Made by a program: the position numbers and the translations under genes
Part shown: positions 9,671 through 18,654 of the stretch, piece by piece
How the letters are laid out: every line of letters starts with the position of its first letter
How positions within the stretch are numbered: position 1 is the stretch's first letter
Origin: Methylocystis bryophila
GTDB lineage: Bacteria; Pseudomonadota; Alphaproteobacteria; Rhizobiales; Beijerinckiaceae
Direction of reading: 5' to 3'
Assembly: GCF_027925445.1 (NCBI RefSeq)
Contig: NZ_AP027149.1
Location: forward strand, 1,364,001 to 1,428,000
Length of the DNA: 64,000 bases
The notes under the pieces: generated by a model
Database searches by the model: none
What the model was told of the DNA's origin: nothing
The model's input: only the letters and a program-made list of their open reading frames with translations

Positions 9671-10828
9671 ATGTCGAGCGAAGACGTATCGCTGAGCGGC
9701 GGCCCGGGGGGCGGCTTCCGCCTCGACCGGAATCTGCTGCTTTGGGGCTTCGCCATTGCGGCGCTGCTTGTCGCCGCCTCGGCGCTGAAGTCGATTCTGA
9801 CGCCTTTCGCCGCCGGCGCAGTGCTGGGCTATCTGCTCAATCCGGTCGCGGAGCGATTGCAGCGCCTCGGCTTGTCGCGGCTCGGCGCGGCGCTGCTGCT
9901 GCTTGCCGTCTTTGTCCTGGTCGTCGGCGCGGCGCTGCTGCTGCTCGTCCCGGTGCTCATTCAGCAGTTCGAAGGCTTCCTCACGGGCCTCCCCAGCCTT
10001 ATTGCCGCGCTCCGTAGGCTTTTCGCCGAGTGGAGCGACAAGCTCGTCACCGATTACAGCAAGGTGCTCAAGGAGCACGGGCTCGACATCGCCATTCCGA
10101 CCCTCGACACGCAAAAATACGTCGACGAGTTCTTCGGCGACACCCCCGCGCATCTTGCGGATCTGGCGCGCTCGATGCTGTCCCGCGGCCTTGCGATCAT
10201 CAACATATTGTCGGTGATCGTGGTGACGCCCGTCGTCGCCTTTTACATGCTGCTGGATTGGGGCGCGATGGTGCGCATGCTCGACGACCTCACGCCGCCG
10301 CGCTATCGCGGCGAGGTGCGCATGTTGGCGCGAGAGATCGACGCGGCGATGGGCGGTTTCCTGCGCGGACAAGCCGCCGTGTGCTTTTTCCTCGGCAGCT
10401 GGTTCGCCTTCGGCCTTTCCTTCATCGGGTTGAACTTCGGCTTTCTGATCGGCGTCGTCGCCGGCGTGTTGAGCTTCATCCCTTTCGCCGGATCGATCGC
10501 GGCCTTCGTGCTGTCGATCAGCATCGGCCTTGTGCAGTCCTGGCCTGACTTGCGCCTTCCGCTCGAAGCGGTCGCGATCGTGAGCGTCGGTCTTTTCCTC
10601 GACGGAAATGTGCTCTCGCCCCGTCTCGTCGGCGCTTCGATCGGATTGCATCCTGTCTGGCTCATGTTCGCGCTTTTCGCCTTCGGAACGCTCTTTGGAT
10701 TTGTCGGGCTCCTTCTGGCGGCGCCGGCCGCGGCGGCTGCGGGCGTGCTGCTGCGTTTCGCTCTGAAGCGCTATCGCGAGAGCTCCTATTATCTGCGACC
10801 GAGCGCCGCGCCCTCACAGGCGGAGTGA
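9671..10828 (+). CDS. AI-2E family (PerM-like) transporter
   Basis: A 385-residue inner-membrane protein of the AI-2E exporter/PerM family. Hydrophobic helices occur near the N-terminus (LLLWGFAIAALLVAASALK, then LGAALLLLAVFVLVVGAALLLLVPVLI), a soluble insert follows, and the C-terminal half carries further helices with PFAGSIAAFVLSI and GNVLSPRLVGASIGLHPVWLM, the best-conserved family segment. Substrates vary (autoinducer-2 in E. coli TqsA, Na+/H+ exchange in others) and cannot be told. A longer frame starts at 9518 but GGAG precedes ATG 9671. It ends six bases before hdaA, a neighbourhood common in Alphaproteobacteria. Confidence 0.88.
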   Translation: MSSEDVSLSGGPGGGFRLDRNLLLWGFAIAALLVAASALKSILTPFAAGAVLGYLLNPVAERLQRLGLSRLGAALLLLAVFVLVVGAALLLLVPVLIQQFEGFLTGLPSLIAALRRLFAEWSDKLVTDYSKVLKEHGLDIAIPTLDTQKYVDEFFGDTPAHLADLARSMLSRGLAIINILSVIVVTPVVAFYMLLDWGAMVRMLDDLTPPRYRGEVRMLAREIDAAMGGFLRGQAAVCFFLGSWFAFGLSFIGLNFGFLIGVVAGVLSFIPFAGSIAAFVLSISIGLVQSWPDLRLPLEAVAIVSVGLFLDGNVLSPRLVGASIGLHPVWLMFALFAFGTLFGFVGLLLAAPAAAAAGVLLRFALKRYRESSYYLRPSAAPSQAE

Positions 10829-10834
10829 GCGCAA

Positions 10835-11530
10835 ATGGCCGAAGGCGAGAAAGCGGCGCGGGGCGGCGAGCAGTTCGCGCTGGAGTTTCCCTTCGAGCCG
10901 AGCTTCGCGCGCGACGAATTTTTGGCAGCGCCATCGAACGTCGACGCGCTGGCGATGATCGATCGATGGCCCTCCTGGCCGGATCGTCTCCTGCTGCTCG
11001 TGGGGCCGGCCGGCAGCGGAAAGAGCCATCTCGCCGCCATATGGGCGCGGCGCGCCCACGCGCTCGTGGCGTCCCCCCTGGCCTTGCCTCCGCTGGACGC
11101 GCTCGTGGGGCTGAAACCCGAGGCGATCGTCGTCGATGGCCTCGAAGACGCAACGGACGAAACCGCGCTGTTCCATTTGCTGAACTACGCCAATGAAAGC
11201 AATATTCCTGTCCTTCTGACGAGGCGTTCGCCGCCGCGCGAGGACAGGGTGCGTCTTCCCGATCTGCTGTCACGAATGCGTCGCGCGCCTTTGATCGAGA
11301 TTGGCGCGCCCGACGAGGATTTGATCCGCGCCGTGCTGGATAAGCTTTTCCGCGATCGCCAGTTGATCGTGGAGCCCGGGCTCGGCGACTATCTGACGCT
11401 GCGGCTCGAGCGCTCGCTCGACGCCGCGCGGGCCTTCGTTCGCGACCTCGACCGCGAGGCGCTCATGCGCGGGCGACGCGTGACCCGAGTACTTGCGGGC
11501 GAGCTTCTCGACCGGGCCAGAGAGGACTGA
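10835..11530 (+). CDS. hdaA: DnaA-related regulator HdaA
   Basis: A 231-residue DnaA-like AAA+ protein lacking the DNA-binding domain IV. HdaA works with the beta clamp to stimulate ATP hydrolysis by DnaA and prevent over-initiation of replication. The P loop GPAGSGKSHLAAIWA lies near residue 56, and the degenerate Walker B AIVVDGLEDA near 96. An N-terminal clamp-binding motif is expected and the QFALEFPFEP segment (residues 13-22) is a candidate. It sits between the AI-2E permease and ppk, as in other Alphaproteobacteria. Confidence 0.85.
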   Translation: MAEGEKAARGGEQFALEFPFEPSFARDEFLAAPSNVDALAMIDRWPSWPDRLLLLVGPAGSGKSHLAAIWARRAHALVASPLALPPLDALVGLKPEAIVVDGLEDATDETALFHLLNYANESNIPVLLTRRSPPREDRVRLPDLLSRMRRAPLIEIGAPDEDLIRAVLDKLFRDRQLIVEPGLGDYLTLRLERSLDAARAFVRDLDREALMRGRRVTRVLAGELLDRARED

Positions 11531-11599
11531 CATAAGGAGCGCTCAGCTCGCGGCTCACGGAGTCCTCCGCGGAGCCCTGCACCGCATTGGAGAGTGGTT

Positions 11600-13852
11600 G
11601 TGACGCAGCAGAAATCGAAGGAAGAGGCGCCGGTTGTGGAGGTTGAAAATCCGATGCTGAGTTGCGGGACGGAAGCCGACGCGCTGATGTCCTCGCCCAA
11701 GCGGTTCGTCAATCGCGAGCTGTCTTGGCTCGAGTTCAACCGGCGCGTGCTGGAGGAGGCGTCGAACCGCAACCATCCTCTGCTCGAAAGGCTGCGCTTT
11801 CTTTCCATTTCGGCGAACAACCTCGACGAATTTTTCATGGTGAGGGTGGCCGGCCTGCGCGGCCAGGCGCGCGCGGGACTAACCACGGCGTCACAGGACG
11901 GACTGACGCCGGCCGAGCAGCTCAAATGCGTCAGCGCTCGCGTCGTCGAGCTGACGAACCAGCAAGTGCTGCGCTGGCTGGAGCTGCGCGTCGAGCTCAA
12001 GGACGCCGGCATCGCGATCGTCGAGCCTGCAGATCTCTCCAAGACCGACAGCGAATGGCTGGAGGAGCATTTTCTCGCGCGCATCTTCCCGGTGCTGACG
12101 CCGCTTGCGGTAGATCCCGCTCACCCCTTTCCCTTCATTCCCAATCTCGGCTCGACGCTGGCGTTGGAGCTCGTCCGCCAGAGCGACCGCAAGGCTCTGC
12201 AGGCGCTGGTGCGGCTGCCGCAGAAGATCGAGCGCTTCGTGCGTCTGCCCGCTCCGGAGGCGAAAGCCGACGCGCAGCCGCGTGAGCGCTTCATCCCGCT
12301 CGAAACCTTGATCGTGCTGCACGCGCAGCGCCTCTTCCCCGGCTATGTCCTGCGCGGTCAGGGCCTCTTCCGCGTCATTCGCGACAGCGACATCGAAGTC
12401 GAGGAGGAGGCGGAGGATCTGGTGCGCCTCTTCGAGACCGCGCTCAAGCGGCGCCGCCGCGGATCGGTGATCCGCCTCGAAGTCGCCGCCGACATGCCGG
12501 TCGCGCTCCGCGCGCTCGTCGCCGACGAGCTCGACGTCGAGGACGACGAGGTGTTCGAGCTCGAGGGCATGCTCGCGCTCACCGAGCTCTCGGAACTCGT
12601 GGGGCTCGATCGGCCGGAGCTGAAGTTCACGCCCTACAACCCGCGCTTTCCCGAGCGCGTGCGCGACAATGGCGGCGACTGCTTCCTGGCGATCAAGCAA
12701 AAGGACCTCGTCGTCCATCACCCTTACGAGTCCTTCGACGTCGTCGTTCAGTTCCTGCAGCAGGCGGCGCGCGATCCCAATGTCGTGGCGATCAAGCAGA
12801 CGCTTTATAGAACCTCGGCGAACAGTCCGATCGTGCGCGCGCTGATCGAAGCGGCGGAGGCCGGCAAGTCGGTGACGGCGCTCGTCGAATTGAAGGCCCG
12901 TTTCGACGAGGAGGCCAATATACGCTGGGCGCGCGATTTGGAGCGAGCCGGCGCGCAGGTCGTGTTTGGTTTTCTGGAGCTCAAGACTCACGCCAAGCTG
13001 TCGATGGTCGTGCGCCGCGAGGGCTCCGGCCTCGCCACTTACTGTCACATCGGCACTGGGAACTATCACCCCGTCACGGCGCGCATCTATACGGACATCT
13101 CGTTCTTCACCGCGGATCCCGCGATCGGCCGGGACGTTTCGCGCATCTTCAACTACATCACGGGTTACGCGGAGCCCGCCGGGCTCGAACGCATGTCGGT
13201 CTCGCCGATCTCGCTCAAGCAGAAGCTTCTCGAGCACATCGAGCAGGAGATCGGTTTCGCCAAGGCCGGAAAGCCTGCTGCGATCTGGGGCAAGTGCAAC
13301 GCGCTCGTCGATCCCGAGATCATCGACGCGCTCTATCTCGCCTCGCAAGCCGGCGTCTCGATCGATCTCGTGGTGCGCGGCATCTGCTGCTTGCGGCCGG
13401 GGGTGCCGGGACTTTCGGAAAACATCCGGGTCAAGAGCATCGTCGGGCGCTTTCTCGAGCATGCGCGCGTCTATGCCTTCGGCGGCGGTCATGGCCTGCC
13501 GCATCCGCGCGCGCCGCTCTATATTTCCTCGGCCGACCTCATGCCGCGCAATCTCGATCGCCGCGTCGAATCGCTGATGCCGATCACCAATCCGACGGTG
13601 CACCAGCAGGTGTTGGATCAGATCATGGTCGCCAATCTGATGGACAATGAGCAAAGCTATCTTCTTCTCCCCGATGGCTCGTCTCGTCGCGTGATCCCGG
13701 CGAGAGCGGCGGGTCAGGACAGCGCGAGGCCCAAGGAAGAACGGTTCAACGCGCACAACTACTTCATGACGAATCCCAGCCTCTCAGGCCGCGGCAAATC
13801 TCTGAGAGATTGGCGTCCGCGCTCCTTGCTCAAGCGCGACGACAATGGCTGA
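11600..13852 (+). CDS. ppk1: Polyphosphate kinase 1
   Basis: Makes polyphosphate from ATP reversibly. The N-terminal domain begins at SPKRFVNRELSWLEFNRRVLEEA, and both PPK1 catalytic histidine segments are present: KTHAKLSMVVRREG (autophosphorylated His near residue 463) and CHIGTGNYHPVTARIYTD. The last domain contains MPRNLDRRVESLMPI. I prefer the GTG at 11600, with GGAG seven bases upstream, to the GTG two codons earlier. The stop overlaps the ppx start by eight bases, so synthesis and breakdown genes are translationally coupled. Confidence 0.95.
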   Translation: MTQQKSKEEAPVVEVENPMLSCGTEADALMSSPKRFVNRELSWLEFNRRVLEEASNRNHPLLERLRFLSISANNLDEFFMVRVAGLRGQARAGLTTASQDGLTPAEQLKCVSARVVELTNQQVLRWLELRVELKDAGIAIVEPADLSKTDSEWLEEHFLARIFPVLTPLAVDPAHPFPFIPNLGSTLALELVRQSDRKALQALVRLPQKIERFVRLPAPEAKADAQPRERFIPLETLIVLHAQRLFPGYVLRGQGLFRVIRDSDIEVEEEAEDLVRLFETALKRRRRGSVIRLEVAADMPVALRALVADELDVEDDEVFELEGMLALTELSELVGLDRPELKFTPYNPRFPERVRDNGGDCFLAIKQKDLVVHHPYESFDVVVQFLQQAARDPNVVAIKQTLYRTSANSPIVRALIEAAEAGKSVTALVELKARFDEEANIRWARDLERAGAQVVFGFLELKTHAKLSMVVRREGSGLATYCHIGTGNYHPVTARIYTDISFFTADPAIGRDVSRIFNYITGYAEPAGLERMSVSPISLKQKLLEHIEQEIGFAKAGKPAAIWGKCNALVDPEIIDALYLASQAGVSIDLVVRGICCLRPGVPGLSENIRVKSIVGRFLEHARVYAFGGGHGLPHPRAPLYISSADLMPRNLDRRVESLMPITNPTVHQQVLDQIMVANLMDNEQSYLLLPDGSSRRVIPARAAGQDSARPKEERFNAHNYFMTNPSLSGRGKSLRDWRPRSLLKRDDNG

Positions 13853-15341
13853 GCCCATGCAAGGAGACCCTGTCGCGATCATCGACATCGGCTCGAATTC
13901 CGTGCGCCTTGTCGCCTATCAGGCGTTGACGCGCGCGCTGACGCCGATCTTCAACGAAAAGGCCATGTGCGCCCTCGGCAAGGGGGTCGTGGTCAATGGC
14001 CGCCTTTCCGAGGACGGCGTCGCCAAGGCGTTGAAAGCGCTGCGACGGTTTCGAGCGCTGTGCGACACGATGCGGATCGCCGATGTGACCGTGATCGCGA
14101 CGGCCGCCGCGCGCGACGCCGCCAACGGCGCCGAGTTTCTGGATGGCGCCCGGTCGGCGATCGGCTGCGACATCGCGCTGCTCTCAGGGCCCCGCGAGGC
14201 GGAGCTTTCGGCGCTCGGAGTGGCCTCGGCCATCCATGCGCCGGACGGCGTCGTAGGCGATCTGGGCGGCGGGTCGCTCGAGCTGATCGATCTCGACGGC
14301 GGCGAGCCCTGCGGAGGCGTCAGTCTGCCGCTCGGCGGGCTCGCGCTCATGGATGCGTCGAAACGGTCCTTGCGCGAGGCGAGCCGCATCGCCCGCAAGG
14401 CGATCGCAGATGCGAGTCCGCTCGCGAGCCTGCGCGGACGCAGCTTTTACGCCGTGGGCGGAACCTGGCGCGCGCTTGCGAAGCTCCACATGCGCCAGCG
14501 CAACTATCCGCTCGACGTGATGCATAATTATCGCATCAACGCTTACGAGGCGGCCGACCTCGTCGCGCTCGTCGAACGGGTCGACAGCGAAGCGCTCGCC
14601 GACATCGCGAGCATCTCGATGGCGCGCCGCCCGCTGCTGGCCTATGGCGCGGTCGTGCTCGATGAGATCATTCGCTGCGCCAAGCCCAAGGACATCGTGA
14701 TTTCGGCGGCCGGCGTGCGCGAGGGCCTGCTGTTCGAGCGCCTCTCGAAAGAAGAACGCCGCGCGGATCCGCTGCTCGCGGCCGCGCGCGAGCAGGGCGC
14801 CTTGCTCGCGCGCGCGCCCGTCTATGGCGACGAATTGATCGAGTGGACGGACGTCCTGATGGCCTCGAGCGGCCTTGAAGAAACCGTCGAGGAGAAGCGC
14901 TTGCGCCATGCCGCCTGCTTGCTCTCCGACGTTTCCTGGCGCGCCCATCCCGACTATCGCGCCTTGCAGGCGACCAATGTGGTCACCCAGGGCGGCTTCG
15001 TCGGCGTCGACCATCCGGGGCGCGCCTTTCTCGCGCTCGCCATCGTGTTCCGGCATGAAGGTCCCGACAGCGAGCACGACTGCGCCTCGCTGCGCACGCT
15101 GCTGTCGACGCGTCAGATCATCCGCGCGCGCGTCCTCGGCTCCGCGATGCGCGTCGCCTACCTGCTCTCCGCCTCCATGCCGGGCGTGCTGCCGGCGACG
15201 CCGCTGCGCTGCGCAAGGGGACGCCTGATCCTCGCCCTTCCTGCGCCGCGCGCCAATCTGGCGAGCGACCGTCTGCTCAACCGTATGAAGGCGCTGGGCC
15301 GGCTTCTCGGGCTCGAGGCGATTGTCGAAACAACAGCCTGA
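13845..15341 (+). CDS. ppx: Exopolyphosphatase (Ppx/GppA family)
   Basis: A 498-residue member of the sugar kinase/Hsp70/actin superfamily that removes terminal phosphate from polyphosphate or from pppGpp. The ATP-fold phosphate-1 motif IDIGSNSVRLVAYQ and phosphate-2 motif GVVGDLGGGSLELIDLD are present, as is the catalytic glutamate in the expected REAELSALG segment. It is coupled to ppk1, which favours a polyphosphate role. The start at 13845 overlaps ppk1; an ATG four codons later (13857) is an alternative. The C-terminal HD-like extension is typical of the alphaproteobacterial protein. Confidence 0.92.
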   Translation: MAEPMQGDPVAIIDIGSNSVRLVAYQALTRALTPIFNEKAMCALGKGVVVNGRLSEDGVAKALKALRRFRALCDTMRIADVTVIATAAARDAANGAEFLDGARSAIGCDIALLSGPREAELSALGVASAIHAPDGVVGDLGGGSLELIDLDGGEPCGGVSLPLGGLALMDASKRSLREASRIARKAIADASPLASLRGRSFYAVGGTWRALAKLHMRQRNYPLDVMHNYRINAYEAADLVALVERVDSEALADIASISMARRPLLAYGAVVLDEIIRCAKPKDIVISAAGVREGLLFERLSKEERRADPLLAAAREQGALLARAPVYGDELIEWTDVLMASSGLEETVEEKRLRHAACLLSDVSWRAHPDYRALQATNVVTQGGFVGVDHPGRAFLALAIVFRHEGPDSEHDCASLRTLLSTRQIIRARVLGSAMRVAYLLSASMPGVLPATPLRCARGRLILALPAPRANLASDRLLNRMKALGRLLGLEAIVETTA

Positions 15342-15398
15342 GGGAATGAGTCGCGTCGACGCCGTCGCGAGATTGGATAGGCCTACTGGAGGTCCGAC

Positions 15399-15743
15399 AT
15401 GAAAAGCTGGGCGCTTGCTATCGCTTCGACGATCTTTGTTCTCCACGCGGCGAGCGCTTCGGCGAGACCGGCAAGGTGCGTGATCGTCAGCAATGGCGAG
15501 AAAGAGTTCAACGGTCCCTGCGACTATATGGCCGAATCTGGCGGCAGCTTCTCGGTCTCGCGAGCCAAGGGGCACAAGTTCCTGGAGATCGACCCGATCA
15601 GCGTAACCATCGTCTCGCCGGGCGTCGCCGAGGTGAGAGGCCTGACCAAGCTCGGCAACAATTCTCGCTGGGGCGAGGCGAAGCGTTCGACCGCCGACCC
15701 CGCCTGTTGGGTCGGATCGGACTTCAAGATTTGCGTCTATTAG
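15399..15743 (+). CDS. Small secreted protein of unknown function
   Basis: A 114-residue protein with a clear Sec signal peptide: MKSWALAIASTIFVLHAASASA, with cleavage likely after ASA (about residue 22). The mature part has four cysteines (CVIV, CDYM, CWVG, ICVY), consistent with disulfides in the periplasm, and a repeated beta-like pattern. CTGGAGGT precedes the ATG. It lies 57 bases after ppx but shows no relation to it. I do not recognise the family. Confidence 0.75.
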   Translation: MKSWALAIASTIFVLHAASASARPARCVIVSNGEKEFNGPCDYMAESGGSFSVSRAKGHKFLEIDPISVTIVSPGVAEVRGLTKLGNNSRWGEAKRSTADPACWVGSDFKICVY

Positions 15744-15893
15744 ATCACGCGACGAGACGCATCGCCTGAGCGCGAATGCGCGATCGAGGCTTTTGAGACT
15801 GGAGCGACGCGGGCGTCGCTCGCGCCGCGCCAATTCGTCCCCGACCTCTCCGGCCCCATATGCTCTCCCGAGGGAAAACTGAGGGAGGCCTTC

Positions 15894-16622
15894 GTGACCT
15901 ATGAGCTATATTATTGGAGCGGCATACAGGGCCGCGGGGAATTTGTGCGGCTTGTGCTGGAGGACGCGGGCGCGGACTATGTCGACATCGCCCTTCAGCC
16001 GAACGGCGACGAAAGGCTGATGGCCTTTCTCGACAGAGAGGATCTTTTGCGGCCGCCCTTCGCGCCGCCGTTTCTGCGCGACGGAGATCTCGTGATCGGC
16101 CAGACCGCCGCGATCTTGGCCTATCTCGGCGACCGCTTGGGACTCTCCTCCAAAAGCGAGGCCGACCGGCTCTGGCTACACCAGATCCAGCTCACGATCG
16201 GCGACGTCGTCGGCGAGGCTCACGACGCGCATCATCCCTTGGGCGCGCATCTCTATTATGAGGATCAGAAGCCAGAAGCGGCGCGCCGCGCGAAGGCGTT
16301 TCGCCAAGAGCGAATCCCGAAATTTCTGGGCTGGTTCGAGCGCGTTCTGTCTCGCAATCCGCACGGCGGCGGCTACCTCGTTGGCTCCGGCGCAACCTAC
16401 GCCGACCTGTCTCTGTTCCAGCTCGTCGAAGGTCTGCTTTACGCCTTCCCGAAGGCGACGAAGGATTTCCTCGCCGAAGCGCCACGCGTCGCTGCGCTGC
16501 GCGAGACGATTTCGGCGAGGCAGCGAATCCACGCCTATTTGGCGAGCGGTCGCCGCATCCCGTTCAACCAGCAGGGGATATTTCGTCACTATGCGGAGCT
16601 CGACGGCCGTCGTCCAAGCTGA
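15894..16622 (+). CDS. Glutathione S-transferase family protein
   Basis: A 242-residue protein with an N-terminal thioredoxin-like GST domain (YELYYWSGIQGRGEFVRLVLEDAG) and glutathione-binding segment DGDLVIGQTAAILAYLGDRLG near residues 63-83, where the conserved Gln-Thr (QT in place of the usual ES) lies. A helical C-terminal domain contains the N-capping region TYADLSLFQLVEG. The start is GTG 15894 with GGGAGG upstream. The substrate is unknown. It is a single-gene unit followed by the rpsF promoter. Confidence 0.85.
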   Translation: MTYELYYWSGIQGRGEFVRLVLEDAGADYVDIALQPNGDERLMAFLDREDLLRPPFAPPFLRDGDLVIGQTAAILAYLGDRLGLSSKSEADRLWLHQIQLTIGDVVGEAHDAHHPLGAHLYYEDQKPEAARRAKAFRQERIPKFLGWFERVLSRNPHGGGYLVGSGATYADLSLFQLVEGLLYAFPKATKDFLAEAPRVAALRETISARQRIHAYLASGRRIPFNQQGIFRHYAELDGRRPS

Positions 16623-16636
16623 TCGGCGCCTTGCCC

Positions 16637-16664
16637 TTGCGTCTGACGCAAATCCGGTTATAAC
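16637..16664 (+). promoter_or_regulatory. Probable sigma-70 promoter of rpsF-rpsR
   Basis: TTGCGT, a 16-base spacer and TATAAC fit an alphaproteobacterial housekeeping promoter. The transcript would have a leader of roughly 175 bases before rpsF, long enough to fold several GC-rich hairpins; autoregulation by S6:S18 at such leaders is known in bacteria, but I cannot confirm the binding structure by eye. Confidence 0.5.
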
Positions 16665-16848
16665 CCGCGCTTCGCGTCGCCCCGGCTGGGGGCTGAACGG
16701 AAGCTCCGGGGCCAGTCCCCGGTGAAGGGCTTAGGCCCGCCTTCCCGTGTTCCCGCCTTCGACACTTCCCGATCCGAGCCTTTCCATCCGAGGGCTCGAA
16801 GGGCTTTGCGCCGGGGCGCGACCGAAAACCAAGGAAAGGCAAGCCAAA

Positions 16849-17301
16849 ATGCCGCTCTACGAGCACATTTACCTTGCCCGTCAAGACGTCTCCGCGCAGC
16901 AGGTGGAGACCCTGACCGGGCAGTTCAAGAATACGATCGCGTCGCTTGGCGGAACGGTCAAGAAAGTCGAATATTGGGGCGTCAAATCCCTGGCCTATCG
17001 GATCAAGAAGAACCGTAAGGCGCATTTCACGCTGCTCAACATCGACGCGCCGCCGGCGGCGATCGCCGAGATGGAGCGCCAGGAAAGCCTCAACGAGGAC
17101 GTTCTGCGCACGCTCACCGTCCGCGTGGAAGAGCTGGAGGAAGGCCCTTCGGCGCAGCTCCGCAAGCGCGACGATGACGGCGAACGCGGCGAGAGAGGCG
17201 AACGCGGCGATCGCCGCGGCCCGCGCGGCGACCGTGGCGACCGGCCGGAGCGCCGCCCACGCCGTGAGGACGCTCCGCGCAAGGAAGAGGAGACGATCTG
17301 A
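16849..17301 (+). CDS. rpsF: 30S ribosomal protein S6
   Basis: S6 of the small-subunit platform, which binds S18 and 16S rRNA. MPLYEHIYLARQDVS opens the protein, and VEYWGVKSLAYRIKKNRKAHF and the following beta strand are diagnostic. Residues from about 105 to the end form a highly charged Arg/Glu/Asp/Gly tail with ERGERGDRRGPRGDRGDR-type repeats, characteristic of the long alphaproteobacterial S6. The ATG at 16849 follows AAGGAAAGG; a longer frame from 16747 is not needed. Its stop overlaps the rpsR start by one base. Confidence 0.96.
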   Translation: MPLYEHIYLARQDVSAQQVETLTGQFKNTIASLGGTVKKVEYWGVKSLAYRIKKNRKAHFTLLNIDAPPAAIAEMERQESLNEDVLRTLTVRVEELEEGPSAQLRKRDDDGERGERGERGDRRGPRGDRGDRPERRPRREDAPRKEEETI

Positions 17302-17543
17302 TGTCCGCCCCCGCAGCCCCGCGCCGCCCTTTCTTCCGTCGCCGCAAGTCCTGTCCTTTCTCCGGCCCGAACGCGCCGAAGATCGACTACAAGGACACGC
17401 GCCTGCTCTCGCGCTACATCTCCGAGCGCGGCAAAATCGTGCCGTCACGCATCACCGCGGTTTCGGCCAAGAAGCAGCGCGAGCTCGCGAGAGCGATCAA
17501 GCTCGCGCGCACGCTCGGCCTGCTGCCCTACGTCATTCGTTAG
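17301..17543 (+). CDS. rpsR: 30S ribosomal protein S18
   Basis: An 80-residue S18 with the expected RRRKSCPFSGPNAPKIDYKDTRLL opening and C-terminal KKQRELARAIKLARTLGLLPYVIR. It pairs with S6 in the 30S subunit and is translationally coupled to rpsF. A strong terminator follows 24 bases after the stop, so rplI, which often completes this operon in Alphaproteobacteria, is not co-transcribed and must lie elsewhere. Confidence 0.97.
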   Translation: MSAPAAPRRPFFRRRKSCPFSGPNAPKIDYKDTRLLSRYISERGKIVPSRITAVSAKKQRELARAIKLARTLGLLPYVIR

Positions 17544-17567
17544 AAACCGACGTCTTTCGCCATCCTC

Positions 17568-17595
17568 AAAAGGCCGCGCGTCAGCGCGGCCTTTT
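17568..17595 (+). terminator. Rho-independent terminator after rpsR
   Basis: Twelve-base complementary arms (AAAAGGCCGCGC and its complement) enclose a GTCA loop. The 3' arm itself supplies the T run and more T-rich sequence follows. The flanking A and T runs also let it work in reverse for the convergent HNH-like gene. Confidence 0.9.
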
Positions 17596-17627
17596 ACTTT
17601 GAGCGCCTCTTCTGCCTCCGCACAGTC

Positions 17628-18089
17628 TCACTCGTTCCGCGCTCTCCAGATTTGCGGCGAGGCGAGCTTTGATTTGCACGCCCTTCCCGCCGCCCGCCAG
17701 TCCTTCCAGATGCGACGACGCGCCTCGTTCAGCGACATGCGGCCGGCGCAAACGGCATGCGCAAGGCAGACCTCGACGCCGTCTTTCCTGTCGGCCTCGG
17801 ACCAGGGTTGAAGCCGAAGATTGCGTACATCGTCGGGAGCGCCGCCGAGCGCGAGCGGGATGATGTGATCGAGCTCGAAGCGGCTCTTGTCCGCTTCCGT
17901 CAGTCCACGCTCCCGAAGCTTCGTGAGCTTGATCGCGTTCGAGACCTGAAACGGCGGTCGAACCGTCTTCGTCCAGCCGCGCACGCAAATCGTCTCGTCG
18001 ATGTTCTCCTGCGTCACGGCGGGATTGAGCGGCAGGGTCGCCGCCTGCGCGCTTGAGGTCAAAACCAAGAGCGCGGTAATCGGAAGCAT
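17628..18089 (-). CDS. Secreted HNH-like protein
   Basis: A 153-residue protein. The first residues, MLPITALLVLTSSAQA, look like a signal peptide, so the ATG at 18089 is the likely start even though the frame is open upstream to 18284 through repeat DNA. The mature part contains FELDHIIPLALGGAPDDVRNL, which matches the core of HNH endonucleases (DH-x-x-P-L-x-x-G-G...NL), with a following W/C-rich helix. An exported nuclease-like protein is plausible, but other HNH ligands are not obvious and activity is unproven. Confidence 0.72.
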   Translation of the reverse strand: MLPITALLVLTSSAQAATLPLNPAVTQENIDETICVRGWTKTVRPPFQVSNAIKLTKLRERGLTEADKSRFELDHIIPLALGGAPDDVRNLRLQPWSEADRKDGVEVCLAHAVCAGRMSLNEARRRIWKDWRAAGRACKSKLASPQIWRARNE

Positions 18090-18164
18090 CGATTTCAAAG
18101 AGCCAGTCTCTCCTGTCCGAGAAGCCTTGCGAGTCGGTGGTCTTCCTGGCGAAAACGCGGCGCA

Positions 18165-18207
18165 ATTCCTTGTCGCTCGAACGTTCCGTTCGAACGGGAA
18201 GCACGCC
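18165..18207. repeat. Palindromic repeat, tail module
   Basis: A short inverted repeat (CGAACG, TTC, CGTTCG) in a context that matches the tail of the repeat near 36.1 kb (ATTCCT, TCGCTCGAACG, CGTTCGA, CGGGAA). It lies upstream of the HNH-like gene's chosen start and supports that start, because it makes the longer frame spurious. Confidence 0.55.
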
Positions 18208-18270
18208 AGATCAAATTGCCGGAGCAGGTTTCGATCGCATGAATCTTTCAACTTCTCGTAAAAATGCGCG

Positions 18271-18510
18271 CTACGCCGTCTCAAGGAGCTGGACGATCTC
18301 GTCCTTGAGCGAGAGGCGCTGCTTCTTCAAGCCTTCCAAGGTCTCGTCGGCGACCGGCTCGACGTCGGCCTCCATGCGGTGAATGGCGCGGTTGAGCTCG
18401 TGATACTGTTCCGCAAGGCGAGCGAAATGCGCATTCTCGCTCTTGAGACGGCGGATCGTCTCGCTCTTCTCCGGAAATTCTTCGTGAAGCTCGTGCGCCA
18501 CATGGCTCAT
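18271..18510 (-). CDS. DUF465 (YdcH-like) protein
   Basis: A 79-residue, highly charged, helical coiled-coil protein. HELHEEFPEKSETIRRLK at the start and AHFARLAEQYHELNRAIHRME in the middle are diagnostic of the DUF465/YdcH family, and LKKQRLSLKDEIVQLL ends it. Function is unknown in all bacteria I am aware of. It is a single gene between a repeat and the TetR gene. Confidence 0.88.
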   Translation of the reverse strand: MSHVAHELHEEFPEKSETIRRLKSENAHFARLAEQYHELNRAIHRMEADVEPVADETLEGLKKQRLSLKDEIVQLLETA

Positions 18511-18654
18511 GCCGTAACCCTCTTTTGATTTTGGTCCGTCGACTCAGGATGGCTTGCCGGGCTACTCCGCAGAGCTCCCGCTACGAGCGTCTTTGCCCAG
18601 TTTGGCGCCTCTGGCAAGGCCCGGCCCAAACCGCGTCGGGCTCTTGATTTGCTT

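Noticed and set aside
15802..15821. A perfect nine-base hairpin after the small secreted protein
   Set aside because: The loop would be only two bases and no T tract follows, so it does not qualify as a terminator.
18090..18284. A longer start for the HNH-like protein
   Set aside because: The extension crosses a palindromic repeat and would bury the signal peptide.
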